Part shown: positions 15,580 through 23,634 of the stretch, in pieces
Numbering within the stretch: the stretch's first letter is position 1
Layout: every line of letters starts with the position of its first letter
The notes under the pieces: generated by a model
What the model saw: only the letters and a program-made list of their open reading frames with translations
What the model was told of the DNA's origin: nothing
The model's database searches: none
Translations under genes and position numbers: made by a program
Assembly: GCF_009806555.1 (NCBI RefSeq)
Contig: NZ_VUOK01000060.1
Span: forward strand, 1 to 64,000
Reading direction: 5' to 3'
From: Methylobacterium sp. 2A
GTDB lineage: Bacteria; Pseudomonadota; Alphaproteobacteria; Rhizobiales; Beijerinckiaceae
Length of the DNA stretch: 64,000 nucleotides

Positions 15580-16443
15580 TCACGGCTCCCGCGTCGAAAG
15601 CCACCAGTCGCCGCCGTCGTACCAGCAGCGCGCATCGACGGGCCGGTCGAAGCGGATCGCACGCACGGCAAACGGCCGGCCGCTGACGAAGGCCTCGCGC
15701 AACGCTGCCGTCTCCTCCTCCGGCATGTCCTGAAGGGTGATGAAGGTGGCGGCGGACACGAAACGCGCCGGCCAAGCCGCCGCGCTTCCCGAACGGCGCA
15801 CCAGCAGCATGCCGCCCCGGCTGTCCGGCGCCTGGAGCGGGAAGAGCAGCCGACCCTCCGGCTTCAAGGCATCGAGCCAGGCGCGGGCCGGGCGCGCCGC
15901 GCCGGCATTGACGTAGATCGCATCGGCCGGTGGAAGCCCTGCCGCGGTGCCCGACCGGGCATGTACCTGCACCCAGGGCCACGGCGCGAGATTGGCCGTC
16001 GCCTTGGCGGCGAGGCCGGGATCGATCTCGAAGGCGTGGACGCGCCCCTCCGGCCCGACCAGATGCGCCAGCAGCGCCGTGTAGTAGCCGCTGCCGGCGC
16101 CGACCTGGATCACCGTCTCGCCGCGGCGCGGCGCCAGCGCGCCGAGGCAGAGGGCGTGGAGGCTCGGCTGGCCGATATGGATGGCCCGTTCGGCGTCGAG
16201 GGCGATCAGCACGTCCTGATAGAGGAAGGCGGGATCATCATCGGGTGTCCGCACGTAGCGCGGGCCGCCGTGCCGGGATTGCCCGATCTGCGCGCCGGGG
16301 ATCGACCAGGGTCCGGGGCCGGCGAACGGCTCCCTCGGGACGGATGCGAAAGCGGCCGTGATGTCGGGCCCTGCGTGACCGGCGACGAGTTCGGCGTAGA
16401 AGCGCCGCAGCTTGAGGCTGCTGGCATCGCGATCCGGCATCAT
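15580..16443 (-). CDS. PCMT-like protein-L-isoaspartate methyltransferase family protein
   Basis: A 287-residue Rossmann methyltransferase of the protein-L-isoaspartate O-methyltransferase family. The SAM motif ETVIQVGAGSGYYTALLAHL lies near residues 110-129, followed by the acidic ribose-binding turn VHAFEIDPGLA. The C-terminal 70 residues, with ARCWYDGGDWWLSTREP at the end, are longer than in classical Pcm, so its target may not be isoaspartate. The first of two tandem ATGs is taken. An open frame continues more than 2 kb upstream on this strand but only mirrors other genes. Confidence 0.8.
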   Translation of the reverse strand: MMPDRDASSLKLRRFYAELVAGHAGPDITAAFASVPREPFAGPGPWSIPGAQIGQSRHGGPRYVRTPDDDPAFLYQDVLIALDAERAIHIGQPSLHALCLGALAPRRGETVIQVGAGSGYYTALLAHLVGPEGRVHAFEIDPGLAAKATANLAPWPWVQVHARSGTAAGLPPADAIYVNAGAARPARAWLDALKPEGRLLFPLQAPDSRGGMLLVRRSGSAAAWPARFVSAATFITLQDMPEEETAALREAFVSGRPFAVRAIRFDRPVDARCWYDGGDWWLSTREP

Positions 16444-16484
16444 GACGTCCCCCAAGGGGATCTTCGCTGCGGCGGTACTCGGCG

Positions 16485-16901
16485 TCAACGCGGTGCCAGC
16501 GCTTCGGCCAGAGCGGGTGCCAGCCCGCGCAACTCTTCCAGATGGGCGGCGGTCAGGGTTCGCAGCAGCGCCTCGGCGCGGGGCGTCAGCGCCAGTTCGC
16601 TCCGGCGTCGATCCTCCACGGCCCTGGTCTTCGTGAGCAAGCCGCCCTCGACCATGCGGGCGACCAACTCGGCGGCGCTGTGGGGCGCGATGAGCAAGTG
16701 CTCTGCCAGAAGCCCGACGGTCGCGGGGGTACGCCCGACATGGCCGGCCAGGGTCAGCAGCGCCTGATGCTGCTGCGGCGGTAATCCGACCCGGGCCGCC
16801 GCCGCCTCGCTGAAAGCCAGGAAGCGCCGCAGTTGAAAGCGGAAATTCGCCAGCGCCGCGTATTGCTCCGTCGATAAGCGCTCGCCGTCCGATGCGTCCA
16901 T
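16485..16901 (-). CDS. MarR family transcriptional regulator
   Basis: A 138-residue MarR-type winged-helix protein. It contains a helix-rich N-terminus (EQYAALANFRFQLRRFLAFSE), the recognition region TPATVGLLAEHLLIAPHSAAELV and the wing GLLTKTRAVEDRRRSELALTPRAEALL, where the conserved DRR is visible. GGGGGGAA just before the ATG serves as ribosome binding site and fixes the start. It is divergent from the CLC gene, and a perfect dyad in the shared intergenic region is its likely operator. Confidence 0.9.
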   Translation of the reverse strand: MDASDGERLSTEQYAALANFRFQLRRFLAFSEAAAARVGLPPQQHQALLTLAGHVGRTPATVGLLAEHLLIAPHSAAELVARMVEGGLLTKTRAVEDRRRSELALTPRAEALLRTLTAAHLEELRGLAPALAEALAPR

Positions 16902-16984
16902 CGCATTCCCCCCGGGTGATCGGCCTCTCATGCGCATCCCATGCCGACCGGCCCGGCACCAAGTCGTCGCCCCGCGCTTGAATG

Positions 16985-16999
16985 TATCGGAATACGATA
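16985..16999. promoter_or_regulatory. Dyad operator between marR-type gene and CLC gene
   Basis: TATCG-GAATA-CGATA is a perfect 5-bp inverted repeat with a 5-bp centre, the size expected for a MarR dimer. It lies within an AT-rich island (AATGTATCGGAATACGATAT) that overlaps a TTGAAT/TATAAA promoter-like pair reading towards the CLC gene, though that spacer is short. It is 32 bp before the CLC ATG and 83 bp before the regulator ATG. Confidence 0.6.
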
Positions 17000-17031
17000 T
17001 AAATGGCTCGCGATCGATGGGGGAGACCTGG

Positions 17032-18849
17032 ATGGACGGCGGGAGCGAGTTCGGGCGCGGCGGCGAGGGTCCGCGACGCCGGGCGCTGGGTGATTTCAGC
17101 GCGGATCGGCGCGTGGTGATCCTGGCCGGGATGGCCGTCGTCACCGGCACCGCGGCGAGCGGCACCGCCTGGATCCTGCTGACGCTGATCGGCCTCGTGA
17201 CGAATCTCGCGTGGTACGGCCGCTTCGACACGGCCCTGACCTCCCTCGCCGGCGCCGCCCCGGGACCCTGGATGGTGGCGATCCCGGTGATCGGCGCCCT
17301 GATCGTCGGCGCCATGGCGCGCTACGGCTCGGAAAAAATCCGCGGCCACGGCATTCCGGAGGCCATGGAGGCGATCCTGATCGGCGGCAGCCGGATGTCG
17401 CCCAAGGTGGCTTTGCTCAAGCCGCTCTCCTCGGCGATCGCGATCGGCACCGGCGGCCCGTTCGGTGCGGAGGGGCCGATCATCGTCACGGGCGGCGCGG
17501 TCGGCTCGCTGTTCGCGCAGTTCTTTCACTTGAGCGCCACCGAGCGGAAGACTCTGCTGGTGGCCGGTGCTGCGGCCGGCATGACGGCGATCTTCGGGAC
17601 CCCCGTGGCGGCGGTTCTGCTCGCCGTCGAGGTGCTGCTGTTCGAGTGGCGCCCGCGCAGTCTCGTGCCGGTGACGGTCGGGGCGGTGACGGCGGCCTGC
17701 TGGCGGCCGGCCCTGTTCGGGGCGGGGCCGCTGTTTCCCTTCGCCGACAACCCGGCGCTGCCCTGGTGGGGCCTGCCGGCCTGCGCGGCCCTGGGCCTCG
17801 CCTGCGGCCTGATCTCCGGCGCCCTGACCCGGGCGCTCTATGCCCTGGAGGACGGGTTCGGCCGCCTTCCCGTTCACTGGATGTGGTGGCCCGCCCTCGG
17901 CGCCGTCGTGGTGGGCCTGGGCGGTCTCGTGGAGCCGCGGGCGCTCGGTGTCGGCTACGACGTGATTCATGATCTCCTGTCCGGCCACATGCCGGCAAGT
18001 GCCGTCGTGACGATCCTGGTGGTGAAGGCGGTGATCTGGCTCGCCGCCCTGTCGTCGGGCACCTCGGGCGGCGTGCTCGCGCCGCTGCTGATCCTGGGCG
18101 GCGCGGTGGGCTGGCTGATCGGGCTCCTCCTGCCGGGCGCGCATGGGTTCTGGGCGTTGATCGGCATGGCGGCGCTGCTCGGCGGTACCCTGCCGGCGCC
18201 GCTCACGGGTGTGGTCTTCGCGGTCGAGGTGACGGGCGATGTCGCGGCGCTCGCGCCGCTGCTGGCCGCCACCATGACGGCCTACGCGGTGACGGTGCTG
18301 CTCCTGAAGCGCTCGATCCTCACGGAAAAAATCGCCCGGCGCGGCCAGCACATCACCCGGGAATACGGGATCGATCCCTACGACCTCACCCGGGTCGAGG
18401 CGGTAATGACCCGGGCGGTGGAAGCGCTGGATGCCGATCTGCCTGTGCCGGAGGCACTCGCCGCCATCGAGGCCGGCGCCCATCATGCCTACCCGGTCGT
18501 CGACGCGGTGGGGCGGCCGGTCGGGCTGGTCTCGCGCGGCGACGCCCTCCGCTGGACCCTGGAGGAACCGGACGGCGATCCGGCGGCGGATACGCTCGGC
18601 GAGCGCGTTTCGGACGCTGACCTCGCCACGGTCCATCCGGGCGACGTGGTCTCGCACGCCCTCGACGTGATGCTCTCGGCCGGGCAGGGCCGCCTGCCGG
18701 TCACGGATCCGCAGAGCGGGCGCTTGGTCGGGTTGCTGACCCGCAAGGATCTGCTGCAGGTGCGCGCCACCGTCGTGCGGGCCGAAGCCGAGCGCCGCGC
18801 GTTCTTCCGGAGGGGCCGGGGTGAGCGCCGCGCGGGATCAGGAGCATGA
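17032..18849 (+). CDS. CLC chloride channel/antiporter with CBS domains
   Basis: A 605-residue ClC protein. The chloride-path motifs are present: GHGIPEAM for the GSGIP motif, GGPFGAEGPII with the gating glutamate, and SSGTSGGVLAPLL. The gating Glu in GAEGP suggests Cl-/H+ antiport or fluoride/chloride exchange rather than a pure channel. Two CBS domains follow from about residue 450 (VEAVMTRAVEALD, HPGDVVSHALDVML, VGLLTRKDLLQVR). The start is the ATG preceded by GGGGGAG; longer versions would include operator DNA. Its stop overlaps the next gene by 4 bp. Confidence 0.92.
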   Translation: MDGGSEFGRGGEGPRRRALGDFSADRRVVILAGMAVVTGTAASGTAWILLTLIGLVTNLAWYGRFDTALTSLAGAAPGPWMVAIPVIGALIVGAMARYGSEKIRGHGIPEAMEAILIGGSRMSPKVALLKPLSSAIAIGTGGPFGAEGPIIVTGGAVGSLFAQFFHLSATERKTLLVAGAAAGMTAIFGTPVAAVLLAVEVLLFEWRPRSLVPVTVGAVTAACWRPALFGAGPLFPFADNPALPWWGLPACAALGLACGLISGALTRALYALEDGFGRLPVHWMWWPALGAVVVGLGGLVEPRALGVGYDVIHDLLSGHMPASAVVTILVVKAVIWLAALSSGTSGGVLAPLLILGGAVGWLIGLLLPGAHGFWALIGMAALLGGTLPAPLTGVVFAVEVTGDVAALAPLLAATMTAYAVTVLLLKRSILTEKIARRGQHITREYGIDPYDLTRVEAVMTRAVEALDADLPVPEALAAIEAGAHHAYPVVDAVGRPVGLVSRGDALRWTLEEPDGDPAADTLGERVSDADLATVHPGDVVSHALDVMLSAGQGRLPVTDPQSGRLVGLLTRKDLLQVRATVVRAEAERRAFFRRGRGERRAGSGA

Positions 18850-19325
18850 GTGTGGAGATTCGGATCCCGGGACGAACGATCAGCCTGGATCGGCTCAAGC
18901 CCGGCGCCTGCTATCTGGCGGCAGGCCCGGACGGGCCGGATCTGGCCCTCGTCGTCACCCAAGAGGGGCGGCGCGGGGCGCTGCTGCTCAACCGGCGCAG
19001 CGACGCGGGCGATCTGCGCCTCCTGCCCGGTCTCGCAACCGACCTTGACGTTCTCGAATTGCGCGGCGCGGTCCTGGCGCCCAGCGGCGCGATCGGCGAC
19101 ATCGCCTTCGGCCCGGCTGCCGCCGTTCCGGGTGCGCTCCATCTCGGGGACGGCAGCGCCTATCTGTGCGGACGCGACGGGGACGGGCGGCTCGCGACCT
19201 TCGATGTCGTCAGCGGCGTCGCGAGTGCGATCGATCCCGGGGACCTGCCGCATGCAAGACGCTGGCGCGTGATCGTCCCGGAGGCAGGCGGCGTCGTCAC
19301 CCTCTACGAGGCGGAGTCGGCCTGA
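18846..19325 (+). CDS. Uncharacterised protein coupled to the CLC gene
   Basis: A 159-residue soluble protein rich in beta-strand-like segments (ISLDRLKPGACYLAAGPDGPDLALVV, RGALLLNRRSDAGDLRLLPGL, WRVIVPEAGGVVTLYEAE). No signal peptide or membrane segment is seen and I do not recognise a family. The ATG overlaps the CLC stop (ATGA), so the two are translated together. A role in ion-transport regulation is only a guess from context. Confidence 0.75.
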   Translation: MSVEIRIPGRTISLDRLKPGACYLAAGPDGPDLALVVTQEGRRGALLLNRRSDAGDLRLLPGLATDLDVLELRGAVLAPSGAIGDIAFGPAAAVPGALHLGDGSAYLCGRDGDGRLATFDVVSGVASAIDPGDLPHARRWRVIVPEAGGVVTLYEAESA

Positions 19326-19337
19326 ACCCGGCGGGGC

Positions 19338-20210
19338 TCAGCGCAGGAAGGTCGGCGCTACCCACCAGTCCGGATGGGCGGCGCGCAGGCCCGAGGCCGC
19401 CCGGACCGCCCCGCGCCGGTCGGCGAACAGCGCGAACACCGTCGCGCCTGAGCCCGACATGCGCGCCAGCCGGCAGCCGCGCTCGCGCAAGGCGGCCAGC
19501 ACGGTCCCGATCACCGGCGCCACCGTGAGGGCCGGCGGCTCCAGGTCGTTGCGGGCGGGGGCAATGGCCGCCACGAGGGCTTCGCCGCCGAGCCCCTCAT
19601 CGATCGTCGGGTGCTCCGCCCCAGGCAGGCTCTGCCCGACCGCGAGGCCGAGCGCCTTGAACACCGGCGCCGTCGGCACCGGCACGCCGGGATTGATCAG
19701 CACGGCCGGCAGCGGCGCGAGGTCGAGCGGCGCGCCGATCTCGTCGCCGACGCCGCGCATCATCCGGGCCCGGGGATCCAGGCAAACCGGCACGTCGGCC
19801 CCCGTCTCCCGCGCCGCCGCCACGACGGCCGCGTCATCGAGCGGCAGCCCGTTGAGGCGCGCGAGCAGGCGCAGAGCCGCGGCGGCGTCGGAGGAGCCCC
19901 CGCCGATGCCGGCCGCCACCGGGAGGCGCTTGGTCAGGTGGAAGGCGCCCATGCGCAGGCCCGGCACCCGCGCCGCGAGGTGGCGTGCCGCGCGCAGGAC
20001 GAGGTTGTCGCCGGTCGGGCCGGCCGGTCCGGCGGTCGGACCCGAGACGGTCAGCCCGAGGGGGGCGGCGGGGTCCAGGGTCAGCCGGTCGGCGGTGCCC
20101 GCGAAGGCCACGAGGCTTTCCAGCGCGTGGTAGCCGTCATCCGCCCGCCGCCCGAGGATGTGGAGCGTCAGGTTGACCTTGGCGGGGGCGCGGTCTGCGA
20201 GCAGGGGCAC
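19338..20210 (-). CDS. ispE: 4-diphosphocytidyl-2-C-methyl-D-erythritol kinase
   Basis: GHMP-family kinase of the MEP isoprenoid pathway. It phosphorylates CDP-methylerythritol at O-2 in the cytoplasm. The 290-residue protein shows the family opening APAKVNLTLHILGRRADDGYH and the ATP-binding glycine-rich loop LPVAAGIGGGSSDAAAALR at residues 97-115. The C-terminal GHMP motif is MSGSGATVFALF. It converges on the hypothetical gene downstream of CLC with a 12-bp gap. Confidence 0.95.
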   Translation of the reverse strand: MPLLADRAPAKVNLTLHILGRRADDGYHALESLVAFAGTADRLTLDPAAPLGLTVSGPTAGPAGPTGDNLVLRAARHLAARVPGLRMGAFHLTKRLPVAAGIGGGSSDAAAALRLLARLNGLPLDDAAVVAAARETGADVPVCLDPRARMMRGVGDEIGAPLDLAPLPAVLINPGVPVPTAPVFKALGLAVGQSLPGAEHPTIDEGLGGEALVAAIAPARNDLEPPALTVAPVIGTVLAALRERGCRLARMSGSGATVFALFADRRGAVRAASGLRAAHPDWWVAPTFLR

Positions 20211-20330
20211 GGGATCTCGGGCGGGTGAAGGTTCGAACGAGCGGTCGCTGTACAGGCTCCTGACCGCGAAGTCCCGCCGCCGATGGCGTAAACGCGTACG
20301 GACGTGTGGCTGGTCCCGGACACGGCGTCG

Positions 20331-20770
20331 TCACTCAGGCGAGCCCGCCGCTCCTTCGGCCCAGGTCTCGACACACAGGTCGGGCTTCAGCCGGTCGAAT
20401 TTGCGCGTGTTGTCGGTCGCCAATGTCACGTCGAGCGCGGCTGCCTGCGCGGCGATCCAGAGATCGTTGTTCCCGATCAATGCGCCGGCTTTTTGGAGCT
20501 TCACACGAAACAGCGCGTATTGAGCGGCCGTCGATGTGTCGAAGGTGCTGTTGAGATGAGCTGCGTCAGTTGGGCAAGCGCCCGGTTCGTTGCCGCGAAT
20601 CTTGGGGTATCGCGGATCTTCTCAACACTGAACAGAAGTTCGTCCAAGGTGATCGGCGACATAACGACCGCGCCGGGCTTAAGCGAACGAAACCGCTCCA
20701 GCACCTGCGGCGGCCTCGCACGGCGGATATGGATGCAGATGTTCGTGTCCAGCATGAAACGCGGAGTCAC
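20331..20770 (-). pseudogene. vapC-type PIN toxin gene, frameshifted
   Basis: The first 89 codons (GTG start, MTPRFMLDTNICIHIRR, then SPITLDELLFSVEK) encode the front of a VapC PIN domain with Asp8 and the central Glu, then run out of frame near position 20545. In another frame on the same strand the missing half is intact: FDTSTAAQYALFR, then GNNDLWIAAQAAALDVTLATDN and RKFDRLKPDLCVETW, up to a TGA at 20331. Joined, the two halves give a normal full-length VapC with its C-terminal acidic residues. One small indel therefore inactivates the toxin, unless it is a sequencing error or a programmed shift. The start overlaps the antitoxin stop (GTGA). Confidence 0.85.
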
Positions 20771-21006
20771 GGCGTTTCGCGATCCTGCGGCAGGCCGTCG
20801 TCGCGTACGAGATCATCGAGCGGCAACTCCGTCAGCAGATCGAATGCTGCTGTCAGGTCGCGGTTTCGCACCTCGCGCAGCACGATCTCATCGCCCCGCC
20901 GATAGATCTCGACTTCAGGTCCATTCAGTCGGTACTCGGTCGGTATCCGAACCGCTTGGCTGTTGCCTGATCGAAAAACCCGCGTCCGTGCCCTTCCCGA
21001 CCCCAT
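20767..21006 (-). CDS. vapB: VapB antitoxin, AbrB/SpoVT type
   Basis: A 79-residue swapped-hairpin AbrB-type antitoxin: RTRVFRSGNSQAVRIPTEYRL is the classic DNA-binding strand pattern, followed by EVEIYRRGDEIVLREV, and the C-terminal region LTELPLDDLVRDDGLPQDRE for toxin binding. It appears intact although its toxin partner is frameshifted. A perfect dyad begins three base pairs upstream of the ATG, consistent with autorepression. Confidence 0.9.
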   Translation of the reverse strand: MGSGRARTRVFRSGNSQAVRIPTEYRLNGPEVEIYRRGDEIVLREVRNRDLTAAFDLLTELPLDDLVRDDGLPQDRETP

Positions 21007-21009
21007 GTG

Positions 21010-21024
21010 TATACGGGGCGTATA
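21010..21024 (-). promoter_or_regulatory. VapB autoregulatory operator
   Basis: TATACG-GGG-CGTATA is a perfect 6-bp inverted repeat with a 3-bp centre. It starts 3 bp upstream of the vapB ATG and is followed outward by a further TAC, so that GTATATACG reads as a -10-like element towards vapB. The position and symmetry fit binding by the AbrB-type antitoxin dimer. Confidence 0.65.
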
Positions 21025-21102
21025 TACGAGCGGCGGTTGGTGTCTAGATCGGGTTTGGATGACGGGGGCGGTCGCCGCAGTGCTTCCTGCGACGGATGCA
21101 CG

Positions 21103-22338
21103 TCAGCCCAGGTCCCCATGCGGCCGGTACGGCAGCAGGTCGCCGACGCGGATCGCAGTCAGATCCTCGGCGAGTTCGACCAGCCCGTCGCTGGCCGACA
21201 AGCCGGTCAGGGCACCGCCCGGCGCGATGACGGCTTCGGGCGACCCGGCCTCGCCCGGGCGCAGACACACCCGCAGGTACTCCCGCCGGCCAGGACGCTT
21301 CGCCAGGGCGAAGCCGCTGCGCACGGTCAGGATCGGCGTTGCGTCCGCCGTCCCCGAGAGGTGCAGGACCACGGGCTTGAGCACGGCGAGCGCCGTGACG
21401 TAGGCGGCGGCGGGGTTGCCCGGCAGCCCGATGAACGGCGTGCCCGCCACGGTCCCGAGCGTCACAGGGCGGCCCGGCTTGATCGCGAGGCGCCAGAGCG
21501 TGAGCGCCCCCAATGCTTCGACGGCGGCGCGGACGTGGTCCTCCTCGCCGACCGATACGCCCCCGGAGGTGAGGATCAGGTCGTGCTCCGCGGCCGCCGC
21601 CGCGAGGCGGTCGCGCACCGGTCCGGGCGCATCGCGCAGGATGCCGAGGTCGCTGGGTTCGACGCCGAGCCGCCGCAGGAGCGCGGCGAGCATCGGCCGG
21701 TTGGCGTCGTGGATGCCGGCGGGCGTCAGGGGCTCGCCCGCTGGAATCAGCTCGTCGCCGGTGGAGAACAGCGCCACTCGGAGGGGCACGCGCAGGCGCA
21801 GCTCGGCGAGCCCGAGCGCGGCGGCGAGTGCCAGGTGCCGGGGGCCGAGCCGGGTCCCGGCGGGAATCGCGCGGGCGCCGCGGGCGATATCCTCGCCGGC
21901 CCGGCGGCGGTTGGCGCCCGGCGCGAGGCCCGCCGGCAGATGCACGGCCTGCCCGGCGATCCGGACGTCCTCCTGCATGGCCACGGTATCGGTCCCCGGC
22001 GGCATCGGCGCGCCGGTGAAGATCCGTACCGCGTGACCCGCGCCGCTTCCGGCCGGCGCGTGCCCCGCCGGCACCCGGCCGCCGAGGGGCAGGCTGTCCG
22101 TTCCGGATGCGAGATCGGCCGCCCGGAAGGCGTAGCCATCCACCGCGGAATTGTCGAAGGGCGGCAGATCGAGCGGCGCGATCAGATCCTCCGCCAGGAT
22201 CCGGCCGTCGGCGCGCGCGAGCGGCACCGTCTCGATGCCGGCGAGCACCGGCAGGCGCTCTCGAATCAGCGCCACCGCATCGGCGACCCGCAGCGGCGCG
22301 GGCGCCGTGTCGAAGCAGTCGGAACTCAGGCGACCCAT
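21103..22338 (-). CDS. moeA: Molybdopterin molybdenumtransferase
   Basis: Inserts molybdate into adenylated molybdopterin in the last step of Moco synthesis. The 411-residue protein has the MoeA signatures PPFDNSAVDGYAF near residues 58-70, RIFTGAPMPPGTDTVAMQED, ALFSTGDEL and the MoCF-binding segment DLILTSGGVSVGEEDHV. FIGLPGNPAAAYV follows near residue 320. No moaB or mobA neighbour is seen. Its substrates include formate dehydrogenases, which matter in methylotrophs. Confidence 0.95.
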   Translation of the reverse strand: MGRLSSDCFDTAPAPLRVADAVALIRERLPVLAGIETVPLARADGRILAEDLIAPLDLPPFDNSAVDGYAFRAADLASGTDSLPLGGRVPAGHAPAGSGAGHAVRIFTGAPMPPGTDTVAMQEDVRIAGQAVHLPAGLAPGANRRRAGEDIARGARAIPAGTRLGPRHLALAAALGLAELRLRVPLRVALFSTGDELIPAGEPLTPAGIHDANRPMLAALLRRLGVEPSDLGILRDAPGPVRDRLAAAAAEHDLILTSGGVSVGEEDHVRAAVEALGALTLWRLAIKPGRPVTLGTVAGTPFIGLPGNPAAAYVTALAVLKPVVLHLSGTADATPILTVRSGFALAKRPGRREYLRVCLRPGEAGSPEAVIAPGGALTGLSASDGLVELAEDLTAIRVGDLLPYRPHGDLG

Positions 22339-22483
22339 GATGGCATTGGATCAGGTTGGGGCAGATGGGTCGGCACGGGGCCGGTAGCGTGCCGGCTTGC
22401 GGCATCGGGAACGCGCGATCAAGTCCTGGCATCGGCGCGAATCATCGCCCGTGCGGATCCGATCCGCTACGCTCCGGTTCGCC

Positions 22484-23626
22484 ATGCCCGCGCCCGCCCA
22501 AGAACTTCCCTGCCAGCGCCATCTGTTCGAGGTGCCGGCCGAGGTCAGCTATCTCGATGCGGCGGCGTGGTCGCCGCTGCCGCTCTGCGTGCGCGCCGCC
22601 GGCGAAACGGGTCTCCTGATCAAGCGCCGCCCTTGGGACCATCCGCGCGAGGTCATTCCCGCCTGGGTCGAGCGCGCCCGGGCCGCGGCGGCCGGGCTGA
22701 TCGGCGCCGGGCCGGACGACGTCGCGATCGTCGGTGCGGTCAGCCACGCCATGGCGGTGGCGGCGCATAACCTCGCCTCCGTCCCGGGCGGACGCCTGCT
22801 GCGGGTGGCCGACGAGTTTCCATCCCTGCGCTTCGCCTTCGATCGCTTGGCCGCTGCCCGGGGTCTCATCGTGGAGGAGGTCGCACGTCCCCCGGACGGC
22901 GATTGGACCGCTGCGCTGCTCGCCGCGATCGCGCGTCCGGGCGCGCCGCCGCTGGCAATCGCCACCCTGACGCCCCTGCACTGGACCGACGGGAGCCTGA
23001 TCGACCTCGACCGTCTCGCGCCGGCGGTCCACGCGGCCGGGGCGGCCCTGGTGATCGACGCGACGCAGGCGGTCGGCGCCGTTCCGGTGGATGTGGCTCG
23101 CTGGCGGCCCGATTTCCTGGCGTTCCCGACCTACAAATGGACGCTCGGACCCTACGGCCTCGCCTTCCTGTACGCGGCGCCGCACCGGCAGGACGGGCTG
23201 GCGCTCGACGAGCATTCCGGGAATCGCCCGCCGGCCGTGGGCGCGCGGCGCTACGATCGGGGCGAACTGAACGATCCCGTGGCCCTGCCGATGGCTGCGG
23301 CCGGGCTGGAGCTGATCGCCGGCTGGGGCGTGCCGGCCGTGGCGGCCCGCCTGCGCGGCCTCACCGACCGGCTCGCGGACGCGATGGCCGCGCTCGATCT
23401 TCCGATCGCGCCGCGAAGCCTGCGGGCGCCCCATATCCTCGGTATCCGGCCGCCGGGCGGGCTCCCCGCCGGCCTCGTGGAGGGCCTGCGCCGGAATGCC
23501 GTCTTCGCGAGTGAGCGTGCAGGGGCGCTGCGGCTCAGCCCCCATGTCTGGGTCGACGACGGGGATCTCGCCCGCTGCGTCGACGCGATCCGAGCCAGCC
23601 TCGGCGGCCGAAGCGGCGCGGCGTAG
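22484..23626 (+). CDS. Class V aminotransferase (cysteine desulfurase-like)
   Basis: A 380-residue PLP enzyme of fold type I, class V. The PLP lysine is in FPTYKWTLGPYG near residue 218, preceded by the cofactor-binding aspartate segment ALVIDATQAVGAVPVDV. There is no cysteine loop typical of IscS or SufS, so it is more likely an aminotransferase or isopenicillin-N-epimerase-like lyase. The ATG MPAPAQELPCQRHLFEV is favoured because homologues begin close to LFEVPAEVSYLDAAA. Confidence 0.85.
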   Translation: MPAPAQELPCQRHLFEVPAEVSYLDAAAWSPLPLCVRAAGETGLLIKRRPWDHPREVIPAWVERARAAAAGLIGAGPDDVAIVGAVSHAMAVAAHNLASVPGGRLLRVADEFPSLRFAFDRLAAARGLIVEEVARPPDGDWTAALLAAIARPGAPPLAIATLTPLHWTDGSLIDLDRLAPAVHAAGAALVIDATQAVGAVPVDVARWRPDFLAFPTYKWTLGPYGLAFLYAAPHRQDGLALDEHSGNRPPAVGARRYDRGELNDPVALPMAAAGLELIAGWGVPAVAARLRGLTDRLADAMAALDLPIAPRSLRAPHILGIRPPGGLPAGLVEGLRRNAVFASERAGALRLSPHVWVDDGDLARCVDAIRASLGGRSGAA

Positions 23627-23634
23627 CCCGATCG

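Noticed and set aside
15580..18657. 1025-codon minus-strand ORF across MarR and CLC genes
   Set aside because: Only the first-described 287 codons at its 3' end match a family. The rest is antisense to CLC and out of frame with MarR, with Arg/Gly/His-rich shadow composition caused by high GC.
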